DNA of 64,000 nt from Neoechinorhynchus agilis. Its lineage: Eukaryota > Acanthocephala. Each line of letters opens with the position of its first letter. Position 1 is the first letter of the stretch. The stretch spans positions 248,001-312,000 of the forward strand of contig CM121341.1 in assembly GCA_051530055.1 (NCBI GenBank), written 5' to 3'. Of this stretch, positions 1-9,939 are shown piece by piece. The position numbers and the translations under genes are program-made. The notes below the pieces were generated by a model, which worked only from the letters and a program-made list of their open reading frames with translations, did not search any database and was not told the origin of the DNA.

Positions 1-1403
1 TGAACGTGAAAGGCGACGGTCGCTAGTGCCATTGTTGAGTTTTGTTTCAGCTTAACAATTTTGAGGCCGAGACTGCGCGCGCGGGACATTGCTGGGCATT
101 CGAGAGATCTTTGCCGCCCGATTTTTAGGTACAATTGATATCGCTCGTTCATTGAATCGATAAATTCCTGATTAATTGGACCGGTTTGATTGCGTAGAAC
201 GTCAGATTCATTGCTCAGAAAAAAGCGGTACCGTGGATGAATATCCGGTCGTTGAAGATAATTAAGAACAAATTCATGTCCTTCCTGTGCTGTAAACACA
301 CATGCCCCAATATGGGGTGTAGGCACCTGATGCAGGTTAACACGATCACTCGGTTTACAAATTCTTGAGGTAGATGATTGAGTTGAGGTAGTAATAGAAT
401 TCGAGGCAGTTCTTTGTGGTGTGATTTTAATATTTGATGGACCGTTATTGCGTTGAGCGTCATTGTAAACAGGATTAGTAACAGTCACCTCCTGCAGAAC
501 ACAACCATTCGAATCGTCGCCCGTTCGGCGTGTCTTCTTAGGCGAGTGTTGTGAAATGTTATCTCCTTGATCTGGTAGCCCTGATAGTCGTTTCCGAGAG
601 ATTATGTTGAGCGCTTCTGAGGTGTAGCGGTTTGAATTGAGGCAATTTTCTGATTCCTCCGGTTTGTACGAAGATTTTAAGTCCCTATCTTTGGAAACAG
701 ACTTACAGTGTGTAACGTGGGAACGAATAGCTGGAAGTGCATCGTATTGAACAGCGCACGCTAGGCATTGAAAGGCTGTCGAATTTGATCTGTGGACGTT
801 CTCCAAATGGCTGACAAGAGTGTTATAACGTCCTTTTCCCACGAGCGAAAGTTCGCATGCCGGACAAGCAGCTGGATCGTCCTCTCCTGATTTGTATAAA
901 ATGATTGCGGTTGGTGCCGGATTGACATTAGCATGAGGATTCACAGAACTTAAAACCATGTTTCTAAATATTTCAGGTTGGATTGCTTTGCATCGTCGGA
1001 AATGTAGTCCAACACTCCGAGATTCGCGATGCTCAAAACTGTCACAAATGGGACACACCCAAATCACCTCCGCGTATTCATGGGCCCCATGGAGGTGTGC
1101 GAGTAGCAGCTTGAACTTTGACTGTCCAACGCATCCGAGACTACATACCGGGCAAAGAAGCATGTTGGTTTGATCGATTGGATAGCGAATTCTTATTGTT
1201 TTGTCTGCTGGATTATTGTTACTCGGTCTTTGGCCACACTTGGTTTGCTGTTGTTTGCTCATTCGATGATGTTGCTGTTGCTGTTGGTCTGAACGATGAG
1301 CGTCATCTAAAGATGAGCGCTTAGCAACCGATGGACGCGGGGCCACTAATGACTCCGAATATTCGTCGATGATTTTCTGGGTAGATTTTTGCGAGGAAGT
1401 CAT
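1..1403 (-). CDS. R2-type retrotransposon ORF, N-terminal part (partial, runs off the left edge)
   Basis: Reading the minus strand from an ATG at 1403-1401, one frame stays open for about 467 codons to the window edge without a stop. It carries four zinc fingers in two pairs: C84-x2-C87 with H103/H108, C117-x2-C120 with H134/C138, C180-x2-C183 with H199/H204, and C213-x2-C216 with H229/H232. A poly-Gln stretch lies near residue 40. N-terminal zinc fingers followed later by RT and a restriction-like endonuclease are the known layout of R2-clade proteins, where the fingers bind the 28S target. The location fits: 28S sequence ends at 1398, nine bases short of the canonical R2 cleavage site. The start ATG and second codon (ATG ACT) belong to the 28S sequence itself. 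RT and endonuclease would lie outside the window. Intact frame suggests a recent or active copy. The R2 assignment is inferred from insertion site and fingers. Confidence 0.75.
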   Translation of the reverse strand, partial: MTSSQKSTQKIIDEYSESLVAPRPSVAKRSSLDDAHRSDQQQQQHHRMSKQQQTKCGQRPSNNNPADKTIRIRYPIDQTNMLLCPVCSLGCVGQSKFKLLLAHLHGAHEYAEVIWVCPICDSFEHRESRSVGLHFRRCKAIQPEIFRNMVLSSVNPHANVNPAPTAIILYKSGEDDPAACPACELSLVGKGRYNTLVSHLENVHRSNSTAFQCLACAVQYDALPAIRSHVTHCKSVSKDRDLKSSYKPEESENCLNSNRYTSEALNIISRKRLSGLPDQGDNISQHSPKKTRRTGDDSNGCVLQEVTVTNPVYNDAQRNNGPSNIKITPQRTASNSITTSTQSSTSRICKPSDRVNLHQVPTPHIGACVFTAQEGHEFVLNYLQRPDIHPRYRFFLSNESDVLRNQTGPINQEFIDSMNERYQLYLKIGRQRSLECPAMSRARSLGLKIVKLKQNSTMALATVAFHV

Positions 1404-1450
1404 AGTTACGTCCACCGTTTACCCGCGCTTAAATTAATTTCTTCACTTTA

Positions 1451-1481
<31 letters not shown>

Positions 1482-2940
1482 CATCAACACCGATTACAGC
1501 TATCTAAATCCTTTGTTTCTAGGCCAGCTGTTTAAGGCTGATCGGATCCACACTCAAGAATCCAGCGAACCCGTTTGGATACGCCGAACAAACGCGGAGC
1601 ATAGCTATCGCTGCCCACAGTACGCAGCACCAAGTTCTGTCCTCGAAATCGACTCTTTCGCAAGAGCAAATAACTGAGACAGATCCAAGAGTCGATAACA
1701 TACCGCTTCTCGCGACGGCCCGCCTAACTCAGCTTGTAGAGCCAATCCTTTTTCCGAAGGTTCGGATCTAATTTGCCGACTTCCCTTGCCTACGTTTCCC
1801 TATCGACTAGAGGCTACTCACCTTGGAGACCTGCAGCGGAAATCAGTACGAACAGGTACGGTCTGAATATTCTCGCACCCAGATTTTCAAGGACAGTACG
1901 AAGCGCTCGGTACATCGCAGGAATCGCGCTGCATTATTACGGAACATGTACCCTATCAACAGACGATCTTATTATAGGGATAAAGTTCCTAACAAAGAAG
2001 AGAAAACTCTTCCCCAGACTTCGTATAGTTATTATCTGGGATTGCTCGTGTCACCACTTACGCTGAACATCATCTGCCCAAGAAGAACATTTGAATAGAT
2101 CAATCATAAACCGCATCCTGGCTCGGGATGCACGTTTTCTTAGGATCGGCTGATCCATGTCCAAATGTTGTTCACATGGAACCTTTCTCCACTTCAGTCT
2201 TCAATGCTCTCATTTAAATACTTGCTACTACCACCAAGATCTGCACTAGCGGCGGCTCCACTTCACCTCACGGTGCAAGTTTCAACACCACCGCATACGC
2301 CTTTCTACACGTCAAGCCATTTGTACATTTGTGTCTGGCATCGACGGTCAAGCATGGATATACGTCTCCAGCGCTATCCATTTTCAGGGCCAGTCGATTC
2401 GGCAGGTGAGTTTTTACACACTCCTTAGCGGATTCCTACTTCTGCGGCCACCGTCCTGCTGTCAATATCGACTGACACCTTTCATGGTATCTCATGAGAG
2501 GCACTTTTGGCACCCTAGCTCAACGTTTGGTTCATCCCACATCGCCAGTTCTGCTTACCAAAAATGGCCCACTTGGTGCCATCGCATTTACACCCGATAC
2601 TCAGCAGTTGCATAAGCAACTGTAAAGAAGTGACCGAGCTTATTACCCATTTAAAGTTTGAGAATAGGTCGAGGACAATTCGTCCCCAATGCCTCTAATC
2701 ATTCGCTTTACCAGATAAAACTGTCTTATGCAACACCGGCTTCCCTGGGGGAAACTTCGACGGGAACCAGCTACTTGATGGTTCGATTAGTCTTTCGCCC
2801 CTATACCCAAATCTGACGATTGATTTGCACGTCAAAAACGCTACGGACCTCCACTAGAGTTTCCTCCGGCTTCATCCTACTCACGCGTAGTTCACCATAT
2901 TTCGGGTCTCAACATGTACGCTCAATTGCGAACAACAACT
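1398..2940 (-). pseudogene. 28S rRNA fragment ending at the R2 target region
   Basis: The minus strand matches the 28S core that lies 5' of the R2 site. Recognisable conserved blocks are the AACTATGACT/GGTAAACGG block at 1398-1430, CACTGGGCAGAAATCAC at 1460-1476, the TCGGCAGGTGAGTT block near 2399, GCCAGTTCTGCTTACCAAAAATGG near 2545, and TTCGATTAGTCTTTCGCCCC near 2782. It looks decayed. Compared with the copy at 61577-61985 it has lost about 40 bases, including the conserved CTTTGTTTTAATTAA stretch (around 1510), and carries scattered substitutions. It stops near 2940, where it joins a piece of 28S from the other side of the R2 site. Probably a rDNA orphon, not a functional rRNA gene. Confidence 0.85.
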
Positions 2941-2941
2941 A

Positions 2942-3009
2942 ACAGTACCTTGCATGTGCCATTAGGCTGCAAACAGGGACAGTAGGAATCACAATAATCC
3001 ATTCATGCA

Positions 3010-3040
<31 letters not shown>
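2942..3040 (-). pseudogene. 28S rRNA fragment immediately 3' of the R2 site
   Basis: The minus strand begins AGCCAAATGCCTCGTCATCT and continues through the GTGACGTGCATGAATGG block to a CTGTCCCTGTTT segment, which is the 28S sequence directly downstream of the R2 cleavage site. It is a shorter, diverged version of 6477-6560. It abuts the 3' end of a truncated R2-like element at 3041 and an upstream 28S fragment at about 2940, so it is the 3' flank of an R2 insertion. Confidence 0.85.
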
Positions 3041-3310
3041 GGTTTCAGCTACGACTAATAAAGGTGTGGTAGATATTGAGACTTTTTTCCGCAGCTGTTG
3101 CGCACATGTTTAGGGCTGTGTTGGTGCTTAATTTAACTTTTTTAAGTCGCTGTAACAGCGCCGAGCTGTAACATCCTCTTGCACCAACTGCCAGGCTAAT
3201 GCACCCCACGTTGTTTTGATTAATGCTGTGTTGGGCTGCAACAATGTCTGTTATGCCGAGGTATTTTTCTTCTTTTTGAGTTATTATTTCCTCAGCACGG
3301 ACCAACACAT
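3041..3310 (-). mobile_element. 5'-truncated R2-like element, 3' end only
   Basis: A minus-strand frame from 3308 to 3045 encodes about 87 residues (RAEEIITQKEEK ... YHTFISRS, stop). It is nearly identical to the C-terminus of the element at 3360-6476. Only the last 270 bp survive. The 3' untranslated part is about 10 bp before 28S begins, against roughly 155 bp in the plus-strand copy. It faces the plus-strand R2 copy head to head. Confidence 0.8.
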
Positions 3311-3329
3311 ATTTAAAAACTTACAAGCA

Positions 3330-3359
3330 CGCGGGTAAACGGTGGACGTAACTATGACT
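3330..3359 (+). pseudogene. 28S rRNA 5' flank of the plus-strand R2-like element
   Basis: Thirty bases, starting CGCGGGTAAACGG and ending AACTATGACT, are identical to the reverse complement of the 28S flank at 1398-1427. They are the sequence just upstream of the R2 site. The flank ends at exactly the same base (ATGACT) as the left-edge insertion, so both R2 junctions lack the nine bases CTCTTAAGG that normally precede the cleavage site. Confidence 0.85.
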
Positions 3360-6300
3360 TTCTTTATTTCCGACAAAGACAAAGATTCCCAGGACACAAA
3401 GAAACTATTGAAACTAAAGAAAGTTCATCAGTTTATCCCCATCCGCCGGGTACGAAGCGCTGCCTCGCTTTAGATGGCGATCTTCCAAATAATCAACCAA
3501 CTGCTTCAACTGCATCAACTGCTGATTCGACTTATTTTTTCACCCAAGAGACAGAAAAGTCGAGAGTTAACCCCATATCGGCCGGAAGCGAAGCGCATTC
3601 TTCCGATGGCGCTTTTCCCGATGAATAACATCATCACATTTTTCAACTTCTGATCGCCCAAACAAGTCCAATGAACTCACAAACGAGCTCGCAACGGTTC
3701 TGCGTACCGAATCTCACAACACCAATGTTAATGCCGTGAACAGCGTTCCCGAACAGTGGACGCATGGAACCTCTGTGCATAAATAGCTGTCTCTTAACAC
3801 AAGTGGAGGAACGTTCAGCCTCTATCCATTCACCTGCTTTTTCTGGTGCCCAAGATAACTTAAATTTCTGCAAGCTATTTCATCTCTTCTACGGTTTCGT
3901 CCAGGCAAACTTACTAAGGACACACTAAACGAAGTAGCTGACATGTTTTCGACATATCTTATATGTGGAAGGCCCCCAGGACGCTTGCATTCCTGTACGA
4001 GCAAGGCAAAAAGTCCAACATCTTTCGTCTTTTTTGCTGCTGCATCTACATATAATTGTGATATACGTGTCATGGCACCGTAAGAAAACGAAGACAGAAT
4101 CTACAGATCACGAAACCCCGCACCTATGGAACGAAACAGGATCTTTCCGTGCGTCAGAAACCGGGCAATTCTACTTGGCCAACCAAAGTCCGTTTTGCGG
4201 CAAAGAAACAGAGCGCTTTATTTCTCAAATACGGCTCAATTAGCTCACGAAATTTTCGACGCGACAACAAGTCGAAGCTGTAAGATTGAGCCACTTAAAA
4301 TCTTCAGTCATTTCCGTAATCTTTTTAAGGCAGAGGACAACCAGTGCAGTACTGTGGATTTTCCAAACTATGTTTCAAATCAGTGGGAAGTACTTATTGC
4401 AGAAAAGCTACGGGATGCAATGAAGGGTATGAACTCCTCAAGCGCTCTAGGTCCGGATGGAATCAGTTTGACGAGCATATTCGCGTACGACCCTATGTTT
4501 GTTGGTCTCTCCTTAATCTGCAATATGGCGATCGCCGTTGGCGAACCTCCGGAATGCTGGAAGGAAAATCGGACGATTCTCCTACCAAAGAATAACGTAT
4601 CCCCAGACAAACTCAATGAACTTCAGTCTTGGCGACCAATCACGGTCTCATCCGTCCTCATGAGTGTTACAATGGGCAATTTTAAATTGCCTGCAGGAAA
4701 ACTGATCTTAGAAACCAGTCAGACCTGCTTTGGGAGCGAAGCGTGCAACGCAAATCTTTTAACACTAAAAACTGTTCTCAAAGCATCTCGTTCGGCAAAA
4801 CGACCCCTTGCAATTGCAGTGCTGGACGTCAAGTCGGCTTTCGACTCGGTTTCCCACAACAACCTTTTAAAAACGCTTCTAGAAAGGAATCTAGGATACG
4901 TTTCCAACTACATTGGCAATGCCTTCACGTCGAGCTACACCAGAATCCATACTAACACCGGAAACCCATCGGAACCAATATTTTTTAACAAAGGCGTTAA
5001 ACAAGGAGACCCCTTTGTCACCACTTTTGTTTGCCTTGTCTATAGATGGCGTGCTTTGTAAAATACGCTCATCCGGGCTCGGTTTAAAATCCGGTGACTT
5101 GTCATTGCCTTTGATTGTATACGCCAATGATATCCTCCTTGCGAATAACGAAAGTGAGCTACAACAGATGATCGATATCACGTCAAACCGTCTTCAAGAT
5201 AAAAATCTGACGCCTTCCTCCTCCAAATGCAAGACCTGTATTCAGACGTTTAAAAATGGTATAATGCATATAAACTCACAACGATCGATTACAGTTAACG
5301 GTTCCAAAGTTGAGTGTATTCTCGACGGCGACACTGTGAAGTACTTGGGAGGATTACCCTGGTTACATACAAGAATAGAGGAGGTAATCAAACGAATAGA
5401 GCAGTTTTTCAAGACAAAAGACACGCTGATAAGCCCGACACAGGCAGCTCACATCCTTAATGACTTCGCCTTTCCACGAATTATGGCGCCCCTGCAAAGC
5501 TTCAACGATATCTCCTTCACTAATGTGTCCAATATAGACACAATCTGGAGAACAAAAGTCAAGCGGCTGTTACATCTTCCTAAATTCGTCAACAATGGGG
5601 CATTTTACTTGCCGCTAAACCAAGGAGGTTTAGGTTTCAGGTCTATTGAAATGGAAGTTGCTAATAGCAGAAAGCGGGCAACAGATGCCGTAAGGGAGCG
5701 ATATCCCGTTGTCGAAAACGTTAAACTAAGTTTGCGATTCCTGGACGTAGGGACGGTTTTTTCACGAATGGATAAACAAAGGGCGAAGAAATGCCGTCGG
5801 TGTAAAGTGAACGACGAATCCTGCCTGCACATAATAAGAGAATGCACCTCAATAACAAACTTGATGCTCAAACGACATGATGCTGTGCATGCTAGGTTGA
5901 CATGGGCCTTAAGGCGACGTAACCCTCGTTTCCAGATCCTGGAAAGAAACAGATTCCACGACGCTGAAGGTAACTTAAATAAACCTTACATAATATTGAT
6001 CGATGAAGAAATGGGCAAAGCTTTAAGTCTAGACGTTGCAATGTACTATGAAACGCATCGTCAACGTGCTGAGGAAATAATAACTCAAAAAGAAGAAAAA
6101 ATACCTCGGCATAACAGACATTGTTGCAGCCAAACACAGCATTAATCCAAACAACGTGAAGTGCATTGGCCTGGCAGTTGGTGCAAGAGGATGTTACAGC
6201 TCGGCGATGTTACAACGACTTAAAAAAGTTAATTTAAGCACCAACACAGCCCTAAACATGTGCGCAACAGCTGCGGAAAAAAGTTTCAATATCTACCATA

Positions 6301-6476
6301 CCTTTATTAGTCGTAGCTAAAAAAATAAGGAAAACAAAAAGAGATCTAGAAAAGTAAGCAACAGCTAATAACAGTATCAATCAAGCGCGATATTTGAATC
6401 AAGAAACCTACTGATATTAAAGAGTATCAACAATACTTGTTTAACAAACTGAAATGTCCATAATAAATCTGTGTCC
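3360..6476 (+). mobile_element. R2-like non-LTR retrotransposon in 28S, near full length but degenerate
   Basis: The element lies between 28S flanks at 3330-3359 and 6477-6722, so both junctions are visible. The 28S-derived ATG at 3354 opens a 40-codon frame ending in TAG. The region 3470-4120 shows no clear zinc fingers and many stops, so the N-terminal part is decayed or deleted. The RT-endonuclease part follows at 4126-6320. Length about 3.1 kb. The 3' UTR runs from 6321 to 6476 and is AT-rich. The insertion point at TAGCCAAATGCC is the canonical R2 site. Confidence 0.8.
4126..6320 (+). pseudogene. R2-like reverse transcriptase and restriction-like endonuclease (frameshifted)
   Basis: Three frames overlap: 4126-5061, 4913-6145 and a C-terminal frame ending at the TAA at 6318-6320. 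RT motifs are clear: SALGPDGI near 4440, RPITVSSVL near 4637, DVKSAFDSVSH (motif A) near 4827, and GVKQGDP near 4997 where the frame shifts. Motif C reads YANDILL near 5120 in place of the expected YADD, so a catalytic Asp is lost. After the thumb (PTQAAHILNDF near 5440) comes a zinc knuckle C-x2-C-x7-H-x4-C near 5800 and an endonuclease-like RHD... segment near 5870. This order is that of R2-clade proteins. The frameshifts and YAND make it inactive as read. Related fragments occur at 8813, 15774 and 19735. Confidence 0.8.
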
Positions 6477-6508
<32 letters not shown>

Positions 6509-6722
6509 TGCATGAATGGATTATTGAGATTCCTACTGTCCCTGTTTACAGCCTAGCGAAACCACAGCCAAAGGAACGGGCTTGGAGAGTAACTGCGGGG
6601 AAAGAAGACCCTTTTGAGCTTGACTCTAGTCAGCCTGTGAAGAAACATGATGGGCGTAGAATAGGTGGGAGGCCGCGCCGGTGAAATACCACTACCATCA
6701 TTGTTTTTTACTTACTCAGTGA
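6477..6722 (+). pseudogene. 28S rRNA fragment 3' of the plus-strand R2-like element
   Basis: Sequence starts TAGCCAAATGCCTCGTCATC and continues through GCGAAACCACAGCCAAAGG, GGAAAGAAGACCC, TTGAGCTTGACTCTAGT and GGTGAAATACCACTACCATC. This is the conserved 28S sequence following the R2 site. It breaks off near 6722, where Penelope-like sequence starts. It carries small changes from the conserved sequence (for example TTATTGAGATTCCTACTG). Confidence 0.88.
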
Positions 6723-6723
6723 T

Positions 6724-7089
6724 TCAGGTAGCGTTAATTCGCCAATTGCGATATATAATTTTTTCTTTAGTATTGTCATCTGCTCGAGGAGCAACAACGA
6801 ACTTGCCTTCAAAAGAAAATCTCTTCCTCGGTGAAGTTTCAGAAGTAGCGTTCGTCCCAGTTGCAGTAGGAAGCGATCTTTCATATATCTCCTTGTTTGA
6901 TTTCCAACGCAGTTGATAGGCTAGCCTCGCAACGTCAATCTGAAGCTGAAAGGTTTCTCGTTCCGCGAACATACGTCTTGGAACAAATGCCGGTCCTATT
7001 GATAGGACATCCTTGTGGGCAGATGTCAAAGTTCCAACGGAAATTTCGGTGCATTTATCGTGCCCTGGACTGTGGGTATCAACTGTCAT
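6724..7089 (-). pseudogene. Penelope-like element N-terminal segment, inverted
   Basis: A 121-residue minus-strand frame contains VLSIGPAFVPRR near residue 29 and a stretch rich in LAYQLRWK near residue 56. This resembles the conserved N-terminal segment of Penelope-like element proteins (a Gly-Pro-x-Phe-Val-Pro block followed by an Arg/Trp-rich helix). The next domain of the same protein type is on the opposite strand starting at about 7139. The 5' part of the element is therefore inverted relative to the rest, either by twin priming or as part of the partial inverted copies common in this group. Confidence 0.6.
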
Positions 7090-7138
7090 TTCGGTATTTG
7101 CTTCATTTGGTGTGTTTTCGAGAGAAACTTGAATTTAT

Positions 7139-8662
7139 ATGCCAGACTCAAATGAGGAGAATGTCTTCAAACAATCTTCCTGGCGTGTCAGTGACAAAGG
7201 TGGCGAATTGGTTGTTCTGACGAAGCATTATAAAGACGGAATGATGATGAAATTCATTTCCGATGAATCTCTATATAAGCCCGAAACGGAGGACGATTCC
7301 GATGAGAAACGATGCAGTTTGAACGAAGCTTTTCGCTGGATAGTCGCGCGTAGGAACCTTACCAGGATGCACGCATTTACCCAAGGGCCCTTACGTACCC
7401 CAGTTCTATATGCGATGGTAAAGACCCATAAGATGCCGGAGGTCTTATTGCTAGGAGACCAACTCAAATGCAGACCAATTGTATCTACAATAAATGGACC
7501 GGCATATAGGATATCCAAACTGCTAGCCAAGATGTTGGCTCCTTTGATTGAAGATGGGCCAGCATACACTAAAAATACGCGCGGACAAACAGAAACATTG
7601 GAATCGAGGCAAGATATCCTGCAACGAACTAAAGTGATGTCCTTCGATTTCCAAAGCTTATATACAAATGTTGATACTGAAGCCGCAATTGATACATTGG
7701 CGAGGAAGTTGCAAGAACGTCGGACAAACCTGTTCGGAATGGAACCTTCTGATGTGTTGATGCTAACACGTCTGGTCCTACAATGCAACCTTTTTCGATT
7801 CCGAAATCAGCTGTATCGTCAGGTCCGTGGTCTCTCTATGGGTAACAGTCTTGCGCCAGTCTTGGCTAATCTATTCCTCGATGGCTTAGAGGTGCAGCAC
7901 ATTTTTCCACATCTTTCGTCGAGTCAAATCTATCTCCGATATGTGGATGATGTGCTGCTGACCTACCACGAGGATAGTGAGGTCGACACAATCGAAGAAC
8001 AGTTAAATTCAATGGATTTAGCAGGTCGCATCAAGGTTACTCGGGATAAGCCACACACGTTGCGACAATGCAAATTAAAAGCGCGAGTCGTCCACAGGAT
8101 AGGGCCATCACTCAGACAGATTTTGACTCAGACCGAGCACCACGAGGATCAAAATGATTGTCCGAGGTCATGTTTGATGTGCTCCCATTGTAGCCCTTCA
8201 AGGAACGAAGAAGTACGCCTCCTCAGACAGTCTTGCCAATCAATATGCGTGTTATATAGGATGCTGTGCCGGCTATGCAAGGACGAAGGGCGGACAACGT
8301 TCTACATTGGCAAGACGGAAAGAGCATTACGTTCACGTGTGACGGAACACGTGCGTAATGCGCGCAATCCGACGGCTCCGTCATACCGATCGACCACATG
8401 GGCTACCCATTTCGCTACCTCTCACGTTGGTGCCAACCCAACCTTCGAGATTGAGGTGATGCACAAGGCATCCGATCTTGTGGATCTCTTGATTGCCGAG
8501 GCGCTATGCATTAATCGTAGGGGAGTAGTGGGATTGGGTGGGGTTGCGAACAGCAGGGACAGACACAACGAGGCAGAGGGCTTGCTCAATAAGAGGGATG
8601 AGCTGACGGACAGCGTTACCTTCCTCCGATCCTTTTCAGATCACCGAAGGGAAGCTCCCTGA
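7139..8662 (+). CDS. Penelope-like element polyprotein: RT plus GIY-YIG endonuclease (internally shortened)
   Basis: A 507-residue open frame. Residues 15-30 (DKGGELVVLTK) and 100-130 (LKCRPIVSTINGPAY) match the start of the Penelope RT. Motif A is SFDFQSLYTNVD near 168, then GLSMGNSLAP near 230 and RYVDDVL near 267. Near residue 290 the protein jumps to a Cys-rich linker (C-x4-C-x2-C ... C-x2-C, 340-380). A GIY-YIG endonuclease domain follows, with FYIGKTERALRSRVTEH near 388 and the downstream H and E positions. Penelope elements are the only common retroelements pairing RT with GIY-YIG. The usual segment after motif C (the FLD block and thumb) seems missing, so an internal deletion is likely although the frame remains open. 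Intact frame but probably not autonomous. Confidence 0.85.
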   Translation: MPDSNEENVFKQSSWRVSDKGGELVVLTKHYKDGMMMKFISDESLYKPETEDDSDEKRCSLNEAFRWIVARRNLTRMHAFTQGPLRTPVLYAMVKTHKMPEVLLLGDQLKCRPIVSTINGPAYRISKLLAKMLAPLIEDGPAYTKNTRGQTETLESRQDILQRTKVMSFDFQSLYTNVDTEAAIDTLARKLQERRTNLFGMEPSDVLMLTRLVLQCNLFRFRNQLYRQVRGLSMGNSLAPVLANLFLDGLEVQHIFPHLSSSQIYLRYVDDVLLTYHEDSEVDTIEEQLNSMDLAGRIKVTRDKPHTLRQCKLKARVVHRIGPSLRQILTQTEHHEDQNDCPRSCLMCSHCSPSRNEEVRLLRQSCQSICVLYRMLCRLCKDEGRTTFYIGKTERALRSRVTEHVRNARNPTAPSYRSTTWATHFATSHVGANPTFEIEVMHKASDLVDLLIAEALCINRRGVVGLGGVANSRDRHNEAEGLLNKRDELTDSVTFLRSFSDHRREAP

Positions 8663-8779
8663 CGAAGACGCAGGCGTCGAAAATTTGGAGTATTAAGAAA
8701 TAAAAAAACACCCATTTTCGTTGGATAAAAATCTCGAATCCCAACCGTAAGATTTTAAATCTCAAGAAAAATGCATGCC

Positions 8780-8796
8780 TAGCCAAATGCCTCGTC
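8780..8796 (+). other. 17-bp remnant of the 28S R2 target
   Basis: The 17 bases TAGCCAAATGCCTCGTC are identical to the first 17 bases 3' of the R2 site (6477-6493), and both are preceded by CC. 28S identity stops after them. An R2-like RT fragment follows at 8813. It looks like a micro-scar of another R2-type integration or rearrangement. Confidence 0.6.
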
Positions 8797-8812
8797 TCAA
8801 ATTCATCGTTCA

Positions 8813-9116
8813 ATGTTTGGATTGATGAGTCAGGTACTTATCCGTGCGAAAGCTCACGATGCCTCAATTCAAAGCAGTTACACGACCCTATTAAAATACG
8901 TTACCCTTCTAAACGATTATGCAATTCCATTTCTGTTGGCTAAGCTCGACGCCTCATGGTACATCGCCCACGAATCTCAGAAGTATAGACGAGCAATTCA
9001 GGTACAGACTAAAGAAGATTCTTAAACTTCCAAGGAACTCAGGCGAAGAAGATGTCGATGAGCGTGAGCTGAGTCCAATCTCTCCAAGTAATGCATTTAG
9101 TGCGGTATATGAATAA
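8813..9116 (+). pseudogene. R2-like RT thumb fragment
   Basis: Two overlapping frames (8813-9025 and 8919-9116) encode LLNDYAIPFLLAKL..., YRRAIQVQTK and KKILKLPRN. They align with the thumb/linker region of the 3360-6476 element (ILNDFAFPRIMAPLQ..., VKRLLHLPK). Strongly decayed, no RT core. Confidence 0.5.
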
Positions 9117-9939
9117 AGCAAGGATAACCTCCATCCAAGGTACAGATGCTTTCTCGAGACGGAGAGCGATATCCTCCATCGATCGGAAGGCTCCATTGAT
9201 AGGGAAAAAGACGTTTCAACAACTTTCAAGGAATTACTTACGTTCATTGACGCGCTAAGATGCCTACACGGCCCGCCGGTACAAAGATAAAAAATAAACC
9301 CCCGGCTCCAAAATCGCTCAATTCATAGGCGAACAAAAAAGAACGAGACTGGAACATGAAGGCAGCTATAGGAAACAGGCAGCAATTTGCAATGTACAAA
9401 AAACGACAGAATTATAGTTTGTGTAATCATTTGGCGCGCGTTCAAACTTTTATCATCATTTTTAATCGTAAAATAATTTATGAAGAATAGCCACGTGATG
9501 TGCTTTCTCGAAGTCTTTAAATAAATATCAATTTTAATCGTTTTCTTAAGTGTGTTCTAATGTTCATTATTGAATTGACGGACAGTTTTAAGTTTTTCAA
9601 ATGAAAATTTACAATCGATTTTTAAAGCTAAGCATTGCGTTTTAAAAGGATACAGTATCAAAAAAAATTTCAACCTAACTTTGCCGTGGAGATTGACAAA
9701 CGACCACCTTATCTTAAAAAGGAAGACTTAATCTCGGAGACGAGATCCCAGTGAGGGCTAGGCATTGCATATGAGCTATGACGCGAAAAAGAACTTGTTG
9801 ATGACGTCACGCAAAGCTCTCTCGGCCGGCCGATAAGCTTTACGGTAGTGGTTGTTTATTAATAAGTTCAATGTTCAAAGGCGCTGAACATCTAGTTGCG
9901 CAGGGTACAGACTGAACGGTCGAGCTATTGTACGATACA
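9117..9939. other. No gene recognised
   Basis: AT-rich sequence with stops in all frames. I see no recognisable coding segment, tRNA or repeat array. It separates the R2-like fragment from an RTE fragment. Confidence 0.5.
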
